A stretch of 64,000 nucleotides of DNA from Puia sp. GTDB lineage: Bacteria > Bacteroidota > Bacteroidia > Chitinophagales > Chitinophagaceae. The stretch's first letter is position 1; each line of letters opens with the position of its first letter. The stretch lies in contig JARLGZ010000068.1 in assembly GCA_031292515.1 (NCBI GenBank), positions 62,001 to 126,000 on the forward strand, given 5' to 3'. Positions 14,834 to 23,951 of the stretch are shown piece by piece. Both the position numbers and the translations under genes were made by a program. The notes beneath the pieces are model-generated. The model did not search any database and was not told the origin of the DNA. It worked only from the letters and a program-made list of their open reading frames with translations.

Positions 14834-15631
14834 TTACAGCGGTCGCACCCAGATATTCCGGTAGCTGAGCGGCTCGCTCTTATCTCCGTGGGCCTGGAGT
14901 TTTATAGGACTGGGACCATGTTTTTTGTAGTACGGTTTGCCGATATACAATGTCTGGCCCTTTAGTTCAAAACCGTTTTCCACCACGATGCCATTCTGGA
15001 AGACCGTGACTTTTGCCGGCGACAGCAGATCGCCTGCTTCGCTGAAGACTGGCGCCGTCCAGACAATGTCATAGCTCTGCCATTCGCCTGGTTTCCTGCA
15101 GGCGTTTGCCAGGGGGATGGCTTGTTTGTAGATGCTGCCGGTCTGTCCATTCACATAGGTCTTGTTGTTATAGCAATCCAGCACCTGCAACTCATACCCG
15201 TCATCGCCGGGCCCTGTCGAAGCGAGAAAAACGCCACTGTTGCCTCGTCCTTGTCCCGATCCGGTGATATTTGCCGGAATCCTCCATTCGATATGAAGCT
15301 GGTAATTGGAAAAGGATTGTTTTGTCTGTATGTTCCCCGCCTTTTTATTGACGGTCAGGATGCCGTCCGCTACGGTCCAGCCGGCTGGTTGTGTTGTGTC
15401 TTTTACGTTTACCCATTGATCGAGGCTGGTGCCGTCAAAAAGTACGATTGCGTCGGACGGGGCCTGTCCGTAGACTGCTCCGGGCGTCACGACCTTTGGT
15501 TCCGGTGTCCATACTTCGGTTAGTTTCGGGTCATTTGCTTCCTGGGCTTGCACCCACTGGATGCCTGCTGCGTAACTGAGCAATGAAAAGAGAAGCATGC
15601 GGCGGGTATTCGAAGAGACAATACTGATCAT
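14834..15631 (-). CDS. Secreted DUF1080 (3-keto-disaccharide hydrolase-like) protein, copy 2
   Basis: The 265-residue paralogue of the gene at 13976 has a signal peptide (about 1-29, ending WVQAQ) and a single DUF1080 domain. It matches copy 1 in all the conserved blocks and in the C-terminal SYRNIWVRPL; it differs by a short insert before [12 protein letters not shown] (STGPGDDG). Both are predicted to be exported. Polysaccharide or glycoside breakdown is the likely setting, shared with the beta-helix protein divergently encoded at 15742. The exact substrate is unknown. It is the promoter-proximal gene of the pair. Confidence 0.88.
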   Translation of the reverse strand: MISIVSSNTRRMLLFSLLSYAAGIQWVQAQEANDPKLTEVWTPEPKVVTPGAVYGQAPSDAIVLFDGTSLDQWVNVKDTTQPAGWTVADGILTVNKKAGNIQTKQSFSNYQLHIEWRIPANITGSGQGRGNSGVFLASTGPGDDGYELQVLDCYNNKTYVNGQTGSIYKQAIPLANACRKPGEWQSYDIVWTAPVFSEAGDLLSPAKVTVFQNGIVVENGFELKGQTLYIGKPYYKKHGPSPIKLQAHGDKSEPLSYRNIWVRPL

Positions 15632-15697
15632 AAAAATTTGTTATGGGTGATTCAAACGGGTCAACAATTTAGGATAAAAAATGGAAAGGACTGGTAC

Positions 15698-15705
15698 TAT
15701 TTTTG
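15698..15705 (+). promoter_or_regulatory. -7 promoter element before the beta-helix gene
   Basis: TATTTTTG matches TAnnTTTG and lies 36 bases before the ATG at 15742, in the 110-base divergent spacer shared with DUF1080 copy 2. Confidence 0.4.
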
Positions 15706-15741
15706 GTGTTGACAGGTGCCTAAAAGGGCGTCGATGAGCAT

Positions 15742-18000
15742 ATGACCAAACGTTTCTTCGTTTTTATCGGGTTCCTGTTCATCGGGCTCCTGGTTTTTGT
15801 CGCACCGCTTTCTACGTTAGGCCAGGCAGAGGAGTTTTACGGCGCTTTTCCTTCCTGGACCGATCTGAAGCAGTCTTATCTTGCCAAGGGGGATGGCGTT
15901 ACGGATGACACGCAATCCTTGCAGATGGCCCTCAACAATCTGGGGCAGGGTGTCTTTTCACCGGTATTGTACCTGCCGAAAGGGGTCTATCGTATCACGA
16001 AGACCCTGACCATGAAAGCGCGCAGGTGCATTGCCATTATCGGGGAAGACCCGGTAAACACGATCATAAAATGGGACGGGGCTCCCGGCATGCAGATGTT
16101 GCTGCTAAACGGCGTCGCCTACAGTGAGTACAGCCGTATCACCTGGGATGGCAGCTCGAAGGCCCTGGTGGCGGTGGCGCATGAATGGGACACCCGGACC
16201 GGCTTCGCCAATTCGGGAACCCGTCACGCCGACGAAATCTTCCGGGATCTGGCGGTCGGCCTTAAATCGGGTGCTAATATGGACGCCGAATTCAGTATCC
16301 GCCGCTGCCGGTTTTATAATTGTTCGTCCGTGGGCATTTCCCTGCAGGGCTGGAATGCCCTGGACTGGTGGATCTGGGACTGCTATTTTGAAAAATGCTA
16401 TTCAGGCGTCGCCAATAACCTGCCGGCTTTTGTGGCCGGGAACTTTCATGTATACCGGAGCGGGTTTAAGAATTCCACCTTTTTCGATATCTCACTGGGC
16501 AGTTCCAGCTTTTTTTCGGTGCGTGACAATATTTCCTATAATTCCGGCGGGTTTCTCTTTGCCAACCAATTCAGCAATACTTCTCCCATTACAATCCAGG
16601 GCAACCAGGTTTATAACGCAAAGAAGGTGCCCATGATCAATCTCTTTACCAAGGGGAATTGCCTGTTGCTCGACAATACATTTATCAGACCGGGCCCCGA
16701 CACCGGGAATGTGTATTTGCTCAGTATGATTGACGGCTACAGGACGCCTCCCCCGTATGGCACACTGATCGGCAATCGTTTTTCGTCTGTGACCCGGGCT
16801 TTGACTACGGCTGGCGGGCGGTTCTTCATAAAGGACAATAAATACGGCATAAAAAAGGAACCTATCCCGGAGCCCATGCCAACTCCTTTTGCACCCCGTG
16901 TCGATTATAGCATTTTTGAAGTCAATAACCGGATGACGAGCGATCAGATACAAGCCGTCATCGACAAAGCCGCATCCGTCAAAAAAGGCCTGGTGCATTT
17001 TGCGTATGGTCCGTATATGATCACAAAAACCCTGAAGATCCCCGGCGGTTCTCCCGTCGTTCTATATGGAGACGGGCTATCTTCGGTCTTTGCGTGGCGG
17101 GGCGCGCAAGGCGAGCCCGTCTTCCGGGTGGATTTCCCGGCCATGGCCAGCTTCCGGAATTTATATATTTCAGCGGCCGGGCGGGCGGATGGGATCCTGG
17201 TCCTGGACAACGACCAGGATGGCAACTGTTTCTATGGAGAACAGTTGATGCTTTATGCGGGTGTCCGGTCTAACCTGTTGGTAAACGGCTTTTCGCATAC
17301 CGACTTTCGTTTCGAAAATCTGCATCACAATTATTGTAAGGCGGGTAACTCCGTCCAGGTGATCGGTACCGGCAACGATCATGCTTCCCTTTTCAGGATA
17401 TTTGCTTGTGTCTCGGTCAACAACGGCAATTGCTATTCCGTCGCCGACAAAGGGAGGATATTGGTGTATGACAACTGGAGTGAGGGGCTCCCGCGTTCGC
17501 CTTTTGTGACCCTGCGGGGAAGCGGTGAGTTCACGCTGAACGGGGCGGTCGTTGCCAGTTACACCGATCCGAAATCCCCTTTGATCGACATAGACAGCTT
17601 TAGCGGGAAAGTCGTCTTCGCACAAGTCGATTACAACCAGACGCATAAAACCTTCCGGTTTTCCAATACCGCGGGAACGGCCGAACTGCTCAACCTGGGC
17701 ACCCTGCTTGCTTCGGACAGTACCCTGGTGTTCTATGATATTCATTCTCCGAAATCCCGGTTTTCCCTTGTTAACAACCGGTATAACATCGGGTTCGGGT
17801 CTTACCCCCTCCCGGAAATGGGCGATACGACCGTAGCTTTTGTCGAACGAATGCTATCGACGCTGAGAAATACGACGGTTGTCGCCTCTAAATTCCCACC
17901 GGGGCATACTCATTTTACGATTGACAGGGTGATGATAGAGGGGGGTGTTAACAATTTCAGAGTCGAGCGATCGGAAGGGAAAATGGATGCGCTTCGTTAG
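15742..18000 (+). CDS. Secreted double beta-helix protein, pectate-lyase-3 / GH55-like
   Basis: The 752-residue product has a signal peptide (about 1-29) and a Pectate_lyase_3-type start (YLAKGDGVTDDTQSLQMALNN, then LYLPKGVYRI). A second, similar module begins near 390 (TSDQIQAVIDKAA, then VHFAYGPYMITKTL). Two linked right-handed beta-helices are the architecture of GH55 beta-1,3-glucanases and related glycoside-acting proteins; I cannot locate a catalytic acid with confidence, so activity is open. The gene is divergent from the DUF1080 pair, consistent with a small carbohydrate-processing group. The stop lies 14 bases from the convergent purE stop. Confidence 0.8.
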   Translation: MTKRFFVFIGFLFIGLLVFVAPLSTLGQAEEFYGAFPSWTDLKQSYLAKGDGVTDDTQSLQMALNNLGQGVFSPVLYLPKGVYRITKTLTMKARRCIAIIGEDPVNTIIKWDGAPGMQMLLLNGVAYSEYSRITWDGSSKALVAVAHEWDTRTGFANSGTRHADEIFRDLAVGLKSGANMDAEFSIRRCRFYNCSSVGISLQGWNALDWWIWDCYFEKCYSGVANNLPAFVAGNFHVYRSGFKNSTFFDISLGSSSFFSVRDNISYNSGGFLFANQFSNTSPITIQGNQVYNAKKVPMINLFTKGNCLLLDNTFIRPGPDTGNVYLLSMIDGYRTPPPYGTLIGNRFSSVTRALTTAGGRFFIKDNKYGIKKEPIPEPMPTPFAPRVDYSIFEVNNRMTSDQIQAVIDKAASVKKGLVHFAYGPYMITKTLKIPGGSPVVLYGDGLSSVFAWRGAQGEPVFRVDFPAMASFRNLYISAAGRADGILVLDNDQDGNCFYGEQLMLYAGVRSNLLVNGFSHTDFRFENLHHNYCKAGNSVQVIGTGNDHASLFRIFACVSVNNGNCYSVADKGRILVYDNWSEGLPRSPFVTLRGSGEFTLNGAVVASYTDPKSPLIDIDSFSGKVVFAQVDYNQTHKTFRFSNTAGTAELLNLGTLLASDSTLVFYDIHSPKSRFSLVNNRYNIGFGSYPLPEMGDTTVAFVERMLSTLRNTTVVASKFPPGHTHFTIDRVMIEGGVNNFRVERSEGKMDALR

Positions 18001-18014
18001 CAGGGGAGTCCTGT

Positions 18015-18539
18015 TTAATCGAATTGATTGCGCCAGCCTTCAGCTTTTAGCTTCTCTGCCTTTTTAAGGACTTCGGTCTCCAGTGTCTTTTTATAGTCCG
18101 CCAGTTTTTTTCCGATGGATTCTTCGAAGGCGCCGATGATGGAGGCTGCCAGGATGCCCGCATTTTTTGAGGCATTTAAGGCGACCGTGGCCACGGGGAT
18201 GCCGTTGGGCATTTGCAGGATGGATAGCACGGAATCCCAGCCATCCATGGAATTGGACGACTTTACCGGAACGCCGATCACGGGCAGCGAAGTGAGGGAA
18301 GCTACCATCCCCGGCAGATGTGCGGCTCCTCCTGCTCCTGCGATGATGACTTTCAGACCTCTTTGTTTCGCCTGGCTGGCATATTCGACCATGCGCAAAG
18401 GAGTACGGTGTGCAGAGACGACCGTCAATTCATAACCGATTTCAAACGCCTGCAGGATATCTGCGGCTGCCTGCATCACCGACAGGTCGCTGTCGCTGCC
18501 CATAATGATGCCTACTTGTATGGATGATCCCCCGGACAT
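18015..18539 (-). CDS. purE: N5-carboxyaminoimidazole ribonucleotide mutase PurE
   Basis: PurE moves the carboxyl group of N5-CAIR to give CAIR in de novo purine synthesis, acting on the product of PurK. The 174-residue length and the motifs [15 protein letters not shown] and [12 protein letters not shown] are those of class I PurE. It lies downstream of purK on the same strand, with 153 bases of repeat-rich spacer between them, so they are likely one operon despite the gap. ATG 18539 ([18 protein letters not shown]) is the natural start. Confidence 0.97.
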   Translation of the reverse strand: MSGGSSIQVGIIMGSDSDLSVMQAAADILQAFEIGYELTVVSAHRTPLRMVEYASQAKQRGLKVIIAGAGGAAHLPGMVASLTSLPVIGVPVKSSNSMDGWDSVLSILQMPNGIPVATVALNASKNAGILAASIIGAFEESIGKKLADYKKTLETEVLKKAEKLKAEGWRNQFD

Positions 18540-18692
18540 ATTTTATTATTAATGACTTGTTATTAATTGATAACCTGATACTGGTTAATGATAAATACCA
18601 ATGATGAATGCTGATGATGAATGCTAACGATGAATATTAATGATGATGGTTATTATTAAATGATGACAGGTATTGTTATTAAATGATGACGA
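18540..18692. repeat. Degenerate AT-rich repeats between purK and purE
   Basis: The spacer is made of drifting copies around ATGATGAATGCT and AATGATGACRGGTATTGTTATTA. On the coding (minus) strand they read as runs of TAA and GTCATCA; the purK 3' end itself carries GTCATCAGCAAACAA, so the array appears to grow out of the end of purK and its TAA stop. It contains many stops in all frames and no gene. Confidence 0.75.
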
Positions 18693-19820
18693 TTATTGTT
18701 TGCTGATGACTTTCAGTGTCTGTTTGACCTTATGAGCCCGGTGAATGAGATCCTGCGTGTCTTTGCTTAGGATGGTCACGTGCCCCATCTTCCGGCCGGG
18801 TTTTGTCTGTTTCTTTCCATATAAATGCACAAATGCGCAATCCATTTGCAGGACCTCCGCCAGGCCTTCATACTGGGGGGGGCCGCTATGCCCTTCTTCG
18901 CCGACGATGTTCACGAGCGCCGATGGATAGATCGGGCCGGTATTGCCCAGGGGATATCCCAGGATTATCCGCCAGAGCATATCGAACTGCGAAGAGAAAT
19001 TCGCCTCAATCGTATGGTGTCCGCTGTTGTGGACCCGGGGTGCCGTCTCGTTGACAAATACATCCCCCTGTTTGCTGACAAACAGCTCCACGGCGAAGAG
19101 CCCCGGGCTTTTCAGTTCCTTTACGACCCGCAGGGAGATGGCTTCTATCTTCCAGAGTGTTTTTTCAGGCAGCGACGCCGGGCTGATCTGGTAATCGAGC
19201 AGGTTGAGATCGGGGTTGAATACCATATCCACCAATGGGTACAGTGCGATCTCTCCTTTTTCGTTGATAGCTATGATCTGGGCGATTTCCTTGTCGATCG
19301 CCACCATTTTTTCCAGGACGCTGGGTGCGTCAAATCCCTTGCTGATGTCGTCGGCGGTCTTTAATAGCTGGACTCCTTTTCCGTCATAGCCCCCGGCGCC
19401 TATTTTATGGACGGCGGGAATAAAATCGGTCTTTGCACGCAATTCTTCGAGGTTGGCGGTAATTTCAAAAGGCGCTGTCGGCACCTGGTGTTTTGCGTAG
19501 AACTGCTTCTGAAGGATCTTGTTCTTGATGGTCCGCAGGGCCTCTGTTCTGGGGTATACTTTTACGCCTTCATTTTCCAGTTTCTCCAGCGCATCCTCGT
19601 TTACGGATTCTATTTCGATGGTCAGCGCGTCGAGCCCTTTTCCGAATTCGTATACGTCGTCAAAATTTCTGATGTCGCCTTTCGTGAAATGATGGCAGAG
19701 ATGTGCGGCCGGACATTGCTCATCATTCTCCAATACAAAGGTTTCAACCGGGTAGTTGGCCGCGGCCTGCAGCAGCATTCTCCCTAATTGTCCTCCCCCT
19801 AAAATTCCGACTTTTAACAT
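18693..19820 (-). CDS. purK: 5-(carboxyamino)imidazole ribonucleotide synthase PurK
   Basis: PurK uses ATP and bicarbonate to carboxylate AIR to N5-CAIR, the step before PurE. The 375-residue ATP-grasp protein begins with the dinucleotide-like GILGGGQLGRML and carries VHKIGAGGYDGKGVQ, MVAIDKEIAQI and the C-terminal ETAPRVHNSGHHTIEA signature. Start ATG at 19820. The gene is the promoter-proximal member of a purK-purE unit; purC, acting two steps later, is encoded separately at 57489-58415. Confidence 0.97.
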   Translation of the reverse strand: MLKVGILGGGQLGRMLLQAAANYPVETFVLENDEQCPAAHLCHHFTKGDIRNFDDVYEFGKGLDALTIEIESVNEDALEKLENEGVKVYPRTEALRTIKNKILQKQFYAKHQVPTAPFEITANLEELRAKTDFIPAVHKIGAGGYDGKGVQLLKTADDISKGFDAPSVLEKMVAIDKEIAQIIAINEKGEIALYPLVDMVFNPDLNLLDYQISPASLPEKTLWKIEAISLRVVKELKSPGLFAVELFVSKQGDVFVNETAPRVHNSGHHTIEANFSSQFDMLWRIILGYPLGNTGPIYPSALVNIVGEEGHSGPPQYEGLAEVLQMDCAFVHLYGKKQTKPGRKMGHVTILSKDTQDLIHRAHKVKQTLKVISKQ

Positions 19821-20127
19821 GATGCTGGTTTGTGCCGTGAAGATAGGAAAGTGGGGGCTTAGAATATCTAAAAAATTTTTTATCTTTATGGCCGATTATG
19901 CATCCCGATTATCCTCATAAAATTTTTGACGACAAGCGCATGGATTACTTCCTGCTTATGGAAGCGCTTGCCATGGATGCGGCTTGTTCAACCCGGAACT
20001 TGCAGTGGTCGCTTTCCGCGGTTATACCGGTCTTCCCGGTTCGTATGAATCCACGGTAAATATTTCTCTTCAGCGGATATTTCTTGTCAGCGGATCTGTT
20101 AATTCCTGATTTTAAATCTATTCGGAT
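19821..20127. other. Spacer between purK and hppD
   Basis: This 307-base divergent region contains a 14-base palindrome TAAAAAATTTTTTA at 19869-19882, a near-consensus -7 box TATCTTTA just after it, and the short frameshifted reading frame described at 19898-20109. Nothing else was recognised. Confidence 0.55.
19898..20109 (+). pseudogene. Short unrecognised ORF with an apparent one-base deletion
   Basis: From ATG 19898 a frame runs 53 codons to TAA 20057-20059. At about 19979-19982 coding character jumps to another frame: reading from GGC at 19981 gives GLFNPELAVVAFRGYTGLPG and continues to TGA at 20107-20109. Restoring one G (GATGCGGGCTTG) joins the halves into a smooth protein of about 70 residues beginning MHPDYPHKIFDD. 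I do not recognise the family. It may be a decayed gene fragment or a base lost in assembly. A near-consensus -7 box and AT-rich palindrome lie just upstream. Confidence 0.45.
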
Positions 20128-21258
20128 ATGTCAACTTTACTCGCGGCCGATACCCGGCAACCGGGGCAGGCCGATTTTCTGCCTTTGTACGGCACTGATT
20201 ATGTGGAGTTCTATGTAGGCAATGCCAAACAGGCTGCCCACTATTATAAATCTGCTTTTGGTTTTCAATCCCTGGCCTATGCGGGTCCCGAGACGGGCGT
20301 CAAAGACAGGGTCAGCTATGTGGTGAGGCAAAATAAGCTCACTTTCGTATTTACGACCGCGTTGCGGACGGGGCACCCGGTTGCAGATCACGTGTACCTG
20401 CATGGTGACGGCGTAAAGGTGCTCGCGCTCCGGGTGGACGATGCGGCGGCGGCCTGGCATGAAACGACGAAGCGGGGGGGAAAAAGCTATATGGAGCCGG
20501 CGCGCCTGACCGATAAATACGGGGAGGTAGGGCTCAGCGGCATCTATACTTATGGGGAAACGGTTCATCTTTTTGTGGAAAGGGATCAGTATGCCGGTGC
20601 CTTCCTGCCTGGTTTCAGGGAGTGGAAAACGGGGTATAATCCGCCTTCTACCGGTCTCCGGTATGTAGATCATGCCGTCGGGAATGTAGGCTGGAACCAG
20701 ATGAACCCCTGGGTAAAATTCTATGAGGAGGTGATGGGCTTCCGCAATATTCTCTCTTTCGACGACAGCGATATCTCTACGGAATATTCCGCGTTGATGA
20801 GTAAAGTCATGAGTAATGGAAATGGATATGTGAAATTTCCCATCAATGAGCCGGCGGAGGGAAAGAAGAAATCCCAGGTCGAAGAATATCTCGAGTTCTA
20901 TAACGGCGAAGGCGTGCAACATGTGGCGCTGGCTACCGACGATATTGTCCGGACAGTTACACAGTTGCGGGACAGGGGCGTGGAATTCCTGCAGGTACCT
21001 CCTTCCTATTACAAGGACCTGATTTCCCGCGTAGGGGCGATCGAGGAGGATATCAGCCCGCTGGCGGAGTTGGGCATCCTCGTGGACCGGGACGACGAAG
21101 GATACCTGTTGCAGATATTCAGCAAACCGGTGGAGGACCGGCCCACGCTGTTTTTTGAGATCATACAGCGCAAGGGAGCCAAAAGCTTTGGCAAGGGCAA
21201 TTTCAAGGCGCTGTTCGAGGCGATTGAAAGGGAACAGTCGGCACGGGGAAATCTCTGA
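20128..21258 (+). CDS. hppD: 4-hydroxyphenylpyruvate dioxygenase
   Basis: HPPD converts 4-hydroxyphenylpyruvate to homogentisate in tyrosine breakdown. The 376-residue protein has two vicinal-oxygen-chelate modules, and the three iron ligands can be placed: His182 (YVDHAVGNV), His265 (GVQHVALAT) and Glu344 (FFEIIQRKG). The C-terminal FGKGNFKALFEAIEREQ is the helix that caps the active site in this family. Length is normal. The next enzymes of the pathway (homogentisate dioxygenase, fumarylacetoacetase) are not in the window. A rho-independent-type hairpin follows at 21288-21326. Confidence 0.97.
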   Translation: MSTLLAADTRQPGQADFLPLYGTDYVEFYVGNAKQAAHYYKSAFGFQSLAYAGPETGVKDRVSYVVRQNKLTFVFTTALRTGHPVADHVYLHGDGVKVLALRVDDAAAAWHETTKRGGKSYMEPARLTDKYGEVGLSGIYTYGETVHLFVERDQYAGAFLPGFREWKTGYNPPSTGLRYVDHAVGNVGWNQMNPWVKFYEEVMGFRNILSFDDSDISTEYSALMSKVMSNGNGYVKFPINEPAEGKKKSQVEEYLEFYNGEGVQHVALATDDIVRTVTQLRDRGVEFLQVPPSYYKDLISRVGAIEEDISPLAELGILVDRDDEGYLLQIFSKPVEDRPTLFFEIIQRKGAKSFGKGNFKALFEAIEREQSARGNL

Positions 21259-21286
21259 CCGGAGGCAATCGGGACTATTTTATTAA

Positions 21287-21326
21287 CAACCTGTTCAGAT
21301 TTTAAGGCCTGAATAGGTTGCTTTTT
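21287..21326 (+). terminator. Terminator after hppD
   Basis: A 12-bp stem with one mismatch, CAACCTGTTCAG (21287-21298) against CTGAATAGGTTG (21309-21320), encloses a 10-base loop and is followed by C and five T (21322-21326). It lies 28 bases after the hppD stop. Confidence 0.75.
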
Positions 21327-21330
21327 GCCG

Positions 21331-21338
21331 TAGATTTG
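21331..21338 (+). promoter_or_regulatory. -7 promoter element before the L,D-transpeptidase gene
   Basis: TAGATTTG matches TAnnTTTG and lies directly after the hppD terminator, 81 bases before the ATG at 21420. The leader also holds a small palindrome GGTAATTTTTACC near 21400. Confidence 0.4.
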
Positions 21339-21419
21339 TCTATTTTTCGGGACCGTTTGTATTGCCGGTTGTATAATTATGACCGGTCAGGCTAAAAACG
21401 GTAATTTTTACCCTATTGT

Positions 21420-22622
21420 ATGAGCGTCAGCACGATGATGATAGTGAGATTCCACAAAATAAAAGTACTTGTAGTTTGCCTCCTGTTCTACGCACGGCTA
21501 TCTGCGCAAAATTCCGTTTCGGCGTTTGCGTTTATAGACTATCAGCGGTCTATTCCAAAGATCAATGAGATCCTGAAGAGAAAGGAAGATACCCTGATGA
21601 AGCAATTCGCGGAAAAAGGGTTGAAATGGCCCGCCCGGTACGTTTACATCCGGTCTTTCAAATACGACAGCCAGCTCGAGGTGTGGGTGAAAAATACCAA
21701 AGAAGAGAAGTACCGGTTATTTAAATCCTACAAGGTGTGCGCGATGGCGGGAACGCTCGGCCCCAAGCGCATGGCCGGAGATTACCAGGTTCCGGAAGGA
21801 TTTTACTATATCAACGAGTTCAATGCAAAAAGTCTCTATCACCTTTCTCTCGGTCTGAACTATCCCAATGAATCCGACCGGATATTGGCCGACTCCTACC
21901 AGCCAGGCGGAGAGATCTATATTCATGGAAGCTGTGTTACCACCGGTTGCATCCCGCTGACGGACGCCCAGATCGAGGAGGTATATATTCTTGCAGCGTA
22001 TGCCAAAGATCTGGGGGAGGATTTCATACCGGTTCATATTTTCCCTGTGAATTTCAATGTTCCCAAAAGTGTGAGCTATCTGAATAAATTCCTCGTCAAT
22101 TTTTCAGAGTATAGCTCCTTCGCAAGGAGTATGCGGAATGCGTTCTACTATTTTGAAAGGTATAAAGATGTTCCCTTCGTGATGGTGAACAGCAAGGGCG
22201 AATATGTGACCGAGGATGTCCCCCCGCCTGTGGAGGAGAAGAAAGGGGTTGTCGAAAAATTAAAAAAGAAGCCTCCCCATGCGATTCAGCCCATCCCGGA
22301 AGACGAACTGGCCAGGACGGTGGACAAATTGCCGGTCTATCCCGGCGGCAACGATGCCTTCCAGTCGTTTCTCAACAAGCTGAGCGCGGAATCCGTGAAC
22401 GATCTTGACGATGGCCAGGTCAAGACTTTTGTCATGGTCGAATATATCATTGATGCTCTCGGGAGACCCGTCTATGCGCGGGTGATCCATGGCGGAAATG
22501 ATAAAATCAACGAGAACATCGAGCATGCATTCACGGCGATGCCCGCCTGGGCGCCGGCCACTCATACAGGCAAAAATGTGCCGATCAAACTCAAGCAGAC
22601 GATCATGATCGGTGCGGACTAG
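21420..22622 (+). CDS. YkuD-type L,D-transpeptidase with TonB-C-like tail
   Basis: The 400-residue exported protein starts with a signal sequence (to about residue 30, ARLSAQ). Its YkuD/YafK-like catalytic domain carries the signature HGSCVTTGC, with His169 and nucleophile Cys177. L,D-transpeptidases cross-link peptidoglycan or attach proteins to it. After a charged, Pro- and Lys-rich linker (about 265-290) comes a domain resembling the TonB C-terminal fold (about 300-400: VEYIIDALGRPVYARVIHGG), normally a partner-binding module. ATG 21420 gives the best signal peptide; in-frame Met6 or Met7 are alternatives. The gene is convergent with lysC, 15 bases apart. Confidence 0.85.
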   Translation: MSVSTMMIVRFHKIKVLVVCLLFYARLSAQNSVSAFAFIDYQRSIPKINEILKRKEDTLMKQFAEKGLKWPARYVYIRSFKYDSQLEVWVKNTKEEKYRLFKSYKVCAMAGTLGPKRMAGDYQVPEGFYYINEFNAKSLYHLSLGLNYPNESDRILADSYQPGGEIYIHGSCVTTGCIPLTDAQIEEVYILAAYAKDLGEDFIPVHIFPVNFNVPKSVSYLNKFLVNFSEYSSFARSMRNAFYYFERYKDVPFVMVNSKGEYVTEDVPPPVEEKKGVVEKLKKKPPHAIQPIPEDELARTVDKLPVYPGGNDAFQSFLNKLSAESVNDLDDGQVKTFVMVEYIIDALGRPVYARVIHGGNDKINENIEHAFTAMPAWAPATHTGKNVPIKLKQTIMIGAD

Positions 22623-22637
22623 GGGTAGGTGAAGCGG

Positions 22638-23900
22638 TCAACGCATGAGCACCTGTACCGTTTCGGGCGACTGCTGTCTAAGGAGGATATGCTTCCCTGT
22701 CGTCAGTTTTTCCAGTATATCCTTATCGTAGTGCCTGATCGTAAGCAGGGTCAGTCCCTTTTCCACCCGGACCTCGAAATTTTCCGAGGCGGCCAGCGCC
22801 AGCTTCCCGATCCTGTCGGGTTTGTCGTCCAGGCAGACCTGCAGGTGTACGGCTCCGCTCTGCATCAGGTTTGGCTTGACCCGGATTTCCGAAAACAGGT
22901 TGTAGAGTTCTCCCGTCGGTTTCTCTCCGACAAAGGAAAAATCCTTTGAATGCAGGTGAATGAGTACCTGGTCTTCTTTCAATACGATGATCGGGGGTAG
23001 GTTTTTCACCGTCTTTTTATGAATGACGGTACCCGGCAGGTCCTTGTCGAGAAAACATTTTACAAGCAGCGGGATCCCCTTGTTCTGCAGCGGCTTTATG
23101 GTCTTCGGATGGATGACCTGTGCGCCGTAGTAGGCCATTTCGATCACCTCGTCGTAGTTCAGTTCTGCGATAAAGCGGGCGTCGGGGAAAAGTTTCGGAT
23201 CCGCATTCATGACCCCTTCCACGTCTTTCCAGATCGTCTGGCTCTCCGCATCCAGCAGATTTGCGAAAACGGCTGCCGAATAATCGCTGCCTTCGCGGCC
23301 CAGGGTCGTACTCTCATTGGCATCGGTAGCCCCTATGAATCCCTGGGTGATGACGATATTGTATTGGTCGAATAAGGGGAGGATCCGTTGTTCCGTGTTT
23401 CTCCGGGTAGTCGTCCAGTCGATGGCGGCGTCCCGGAAATTATCATCCGTCCGGAAAATATCGCGGACATCGATCCAGGAATTGAGGATGCCCGTCTCAT
23501 TCAGAAAGGCGCTGACGATCGTTGTCGAGAGGAGTTCGCCGGAACAGACCACCTGGTCATAATAATAGTCGTATTCTTTTTGCGGTTTATCGTGCAGGAG
23601 CCATTCGACTTCGGTAAAGAAATCCTTCAGCTGTGCTTCGGTCTCCAGGTAGTTTCTTACCAGCAGGTATTTGGCCATTGTCAGGTGATGCTGCCGGACC
23701 TGTTCGAATAAGCGTAAGGCCTCTTCCCGGTGTCCCTGGTAGAAGGCTTCGGCCACTTTTTCGAGGGCATTTGTCGTCTTTCCCATCGCCGAGATGACGA
23801 TCAGGATCTTTTCATCGCCATAGGATCTGAGGATGGATGCGAGATTTTGAACTCTCTCTACGTTGCTGACGCTGGCTCCACCGAATTTGAAAACTTTCAT
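22638..23900 (-). CDS. lysC: Aspartate kinase (monofunctional)
   Basis: Aspartate kinase phosphorylates aspartate at the head of the lysine, threonine and methionine pathways. The 420-residue protein begins with the kinase signature KFGGASV, has GSDYSAA for substrate/ATP binding and a WKDVEGVMNADPK segment, and ends with an ACT-type regulatory region (about 300-420, VLIHLHSKDFSF). There is no homoserine dehydrogenase fusion. The ACT region implies feedback control by an end product. TATCTTTG on the minus strand (23934-23927) is its likely -7 box. It is divergent from fbp, with an AT-rich inverted repeat between. Confidence 0.95.
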   Translation of the reverse strand: MKVFKFGGASVSNVERVQNLASILRSYGDEKILIVISAMGKTTNALEKVAEAFYQGHREEALRLFEQVRQHHLTMAKYLLVRNYLETEAQLKDFFTEVEWLLHDKPQKEYDYYYDQVVCSGELLSTTIVSAFLNETGILNSWIDVRDIFRTDDNFRDAAIDWTTTRRNTEQRILPLFDQYNIVITQGFIGATDANESTTLGREGSDYSAAVFANLLDAESQTIWKDVEGVMNADPKLFPDARFIAELNYDEVIEMAYYGAQVIHPKTIKPLQNKGIPLLVKCFLDKDLPGTVIHKKTVKNLPPIIVLKEDQVLIHLHSKDFSFVGEKPTGELYNLFSEIRVKPNLMQSGAVHLQVCLDDKPDRIGKLALAASENFEVRVEKGLTLLTIRHYDKDILEKLTTGKHILLRQQSPETVQVLMR

Positions 23901-23926
23901 GAAAGGAATTTTGTGAGTTCGGAGGG

Positions 23927-23934
23927 CAAAGATA
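23927..23934 (-). promoter_or_regulatory. -7 promoter element of lysC
   Basis: The minus strand reads TATCTTTG, an exact TAnnTTTG match, 26 bases before the lysC ATG. The same octamer is found at metK. Confidence 0.5.
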
Positions 23935-23951
23935 ATGTAAGAACCTCCTCG

